Source: Nitrospinota bacterium
GTDB lineage: Bacteria > Nitrospirota > Nitrospiria > Nitrospirales > UBA8639
Direction: 5' to 3'
Assembly (NCBI GenBank): GCA_022561525.1
Contig: JADFRB010000004.1
Coordinates: 1 to 15,883, forward strand
Length of the DNA: 15,883 nt
The notes below the pieces were generated by a model that was not told the DNA's origin, ran no database searches, and saw only the letters and a list, made by a program, of their open reading frames with translations. Of the stretch, positions 15,181-15,883 are shown piece by piece. Made by a program: the position numbers and the translations under genes. Positions within the stretch are counted from its first letter, which is position 1. The number at the start of each line of letters is the position of its first letter.

Positions 15181-15883
15181 TCATTTTAGATCCTTCCACA
15201 ACCCAAAGAATGATTTCACTTTGGCATTGTTCCGCAATTCGTCGAATTTCGAGAGCCGATGGTCCACGGGGAATTCGGCAGATCCTGATCGAATGTGTTT
15301 GGCTGTGCCATCAAGTAACAACATCAGACCGGGCTTGTCCGTCAAGAGTCTCATGCGTTTGATGGTCATCACCCTCTTTGGCTCAATACTGACATACTCG
15401 GTTGCCGGGATGGTTTGAGCTGGCAGATCGGGAAAGTCGGGATAGCGCAACACGCCCGGAGTCACCAATGCCGTCACTCGATTCCCGGACGCATCCTGAC
15501 GGGAAAGGTCGAGGGTTTTTATGGTGATAGGTTGTTCTGCAAATATTTGATTTCTAGAAGAAAGAGATACCTTGAGTATCAATATGAGGTGTTGGTTTGT
15601 CCCTCGAATTTCGATTTTTGATCGGTGCTCAGGGAGTTCAAGTCGAAAGGTGAATGAGGGTTCGTCAGGAAAAGGAAAATCTTTGATGCCGGCAACGTGC
15701 GATCCATCCGCAATGATTTCGAATCGCTGCGTGGGAGTAAAAATCACTCGGGTCTCGGGTCCCGAAATTTTGATTGTCACGATTCGGGGATCATGCTCAT
15801 CCATTTCAAAAATAACATGGGATTCTTCACGAACATAGATGGGGTCCAAGATTCCCAGAATCTTTTCCCTTGGATTCTCAGGC
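15181..15883 (-). CDS. Unrecognised beta-strand-rich protein, C-terminal 233 residues
   Basis: The frame is open to the right edge, so the true start is outside the window; a TTG at 15849 could be read as a start, but the codons before it (PENPREKILGI) continue without a stop. I do not recognise the family. Visible: alternating hydrophobic strands (VIFEMDEHDPRIVTIKISG; RFEIIADGSHVAGI; FTFRLELPEHRSKIEIRG; HLILILKVSLSS), a middle part with TPGVLRYPDFPDLPAQTIPA, then VSIEPKRVMTIKRMRLLTDK, and a basic C-terminus ending FFGLWKDLK. No membrane helix or catalytic motif is seen in this part. The strand-rich, even pattern would suit an extracytoplasmic or binding domain, but that is only inference. 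The IS110 element lies directly downstream on the same strand, about 15 bases or more past the stop. Confidence 0.8.
   Translation of the reverse strand, partial: PENPREKILGILDPIYVREESHVIFEMDEHDPRIVTIKISGPETRVIFTPTQRFEIIADGSHVAGIKDFPFPDEPSFTFRLELPEHRSKIEIRGTNQHLILILKVSLSSRNQIFAEQPITIKTLDLSRQDASGNRVTALVTPGVLRYPDFPDLPAQTIPATEYVSIEPKRVMTIKRMRLLTDKPGLMLLLDGTAKHIRSGSAEFPVDHRLSKFDELRNNAKVKSFFGLWKDLK

Noticed and set aside
15847..15849. TTG as the start of the right-hand gene
   Set aside because: The frame remains open upstream to the window edge with plausible protein sequence, so the gene is more likely cut by the window.

Overview
The window looks like chromosomal DNA of a Gram-negative bacterium. 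It carries outer-membrane efflux parts, lipoproteins and an intermembrane lipid-transport (Pqi/MCE) cluster. The housekeeping genes trmFO, xerC, hslV, hslU and argB, the use of TrmFO, and the style of the proteins suggest a Nitrospira-like member of the Nitrospirota. That placement is inference from pattern recognition, not a database match. Nearly all genes are on the minus strand.

Layout, left to right. (1) 1-2923, minus: the N-terminal part of an RND-type periplasmic adaptor lipoprotein, preceded in transcription order by an unusual 810-residue fusion of an ABC substrate-binding-like domain and a TolC-type outer-membrane channel. A large intergenic hairpin separates the two. (2) 3233-6194, minus: pqiA1-pqiA2-pqiB, each joined to the next by an ATGA overlap. 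The PqiA function is split over two half-size proteins. (3) 6294-7308, plus: a decayed C-terminal piece of a second pqiB, broken by one in-frame TGA, followed directly by pqiC. The Pqi system is therefore divided between two strands, which points to an old duplication plus inversion. (4) 7450-8088, minus: a nicotinamidase-like protein in which two of the three catalytic residues appear replaced. (5) 8193-9086, minus: argB. (6) 9166-13371, minus: trmFO-xerC-hslV-hslU, tightly overlapping, with a good sigma70-type promoter upstream. (7) 13735-14920, minus: a degraded IS110-family transposase gene (two frameshifts, two TGA codons), with about 250 bases of structured non-coding DNA upstream that could be a bridge-RNA region. 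(8) 15181-15883, minus: the C-terminal part of a protein I do not recognise, running off the window.

Several intergenic gaps (391-484, 8101-8191, 9106-9162, and perhaps 7309-7440) contain inverted arrays of a 7-base unit of the form NCGTRAN or NCGTATC. The arrays fold into long hairpins. They look like one dispersed repeat family and are the most genome-wide signal in the window.

How the parts work together. The fusion and the adaptor should form the outer-membrane and periplasmic parts of a tripartite exporter, with the inner-membrane pump probably just beyond base 1. PqiA, PqiB and PqiC form a trans-envelope lipid conduit. HslV and HslU form the two-component ATP-dependent protease. XerC resolves chromosome dimers, TrmFO methylates tRNA U54, and ArgB catalyses the second step of arginine synthesis. 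No single clearly new multi-gene system is proven here. The best leads are the substrate-binding/TolC fusion, the heptad hairpin family, the catalytically altered nicotinamidase homologue and the putative bridge RNA.
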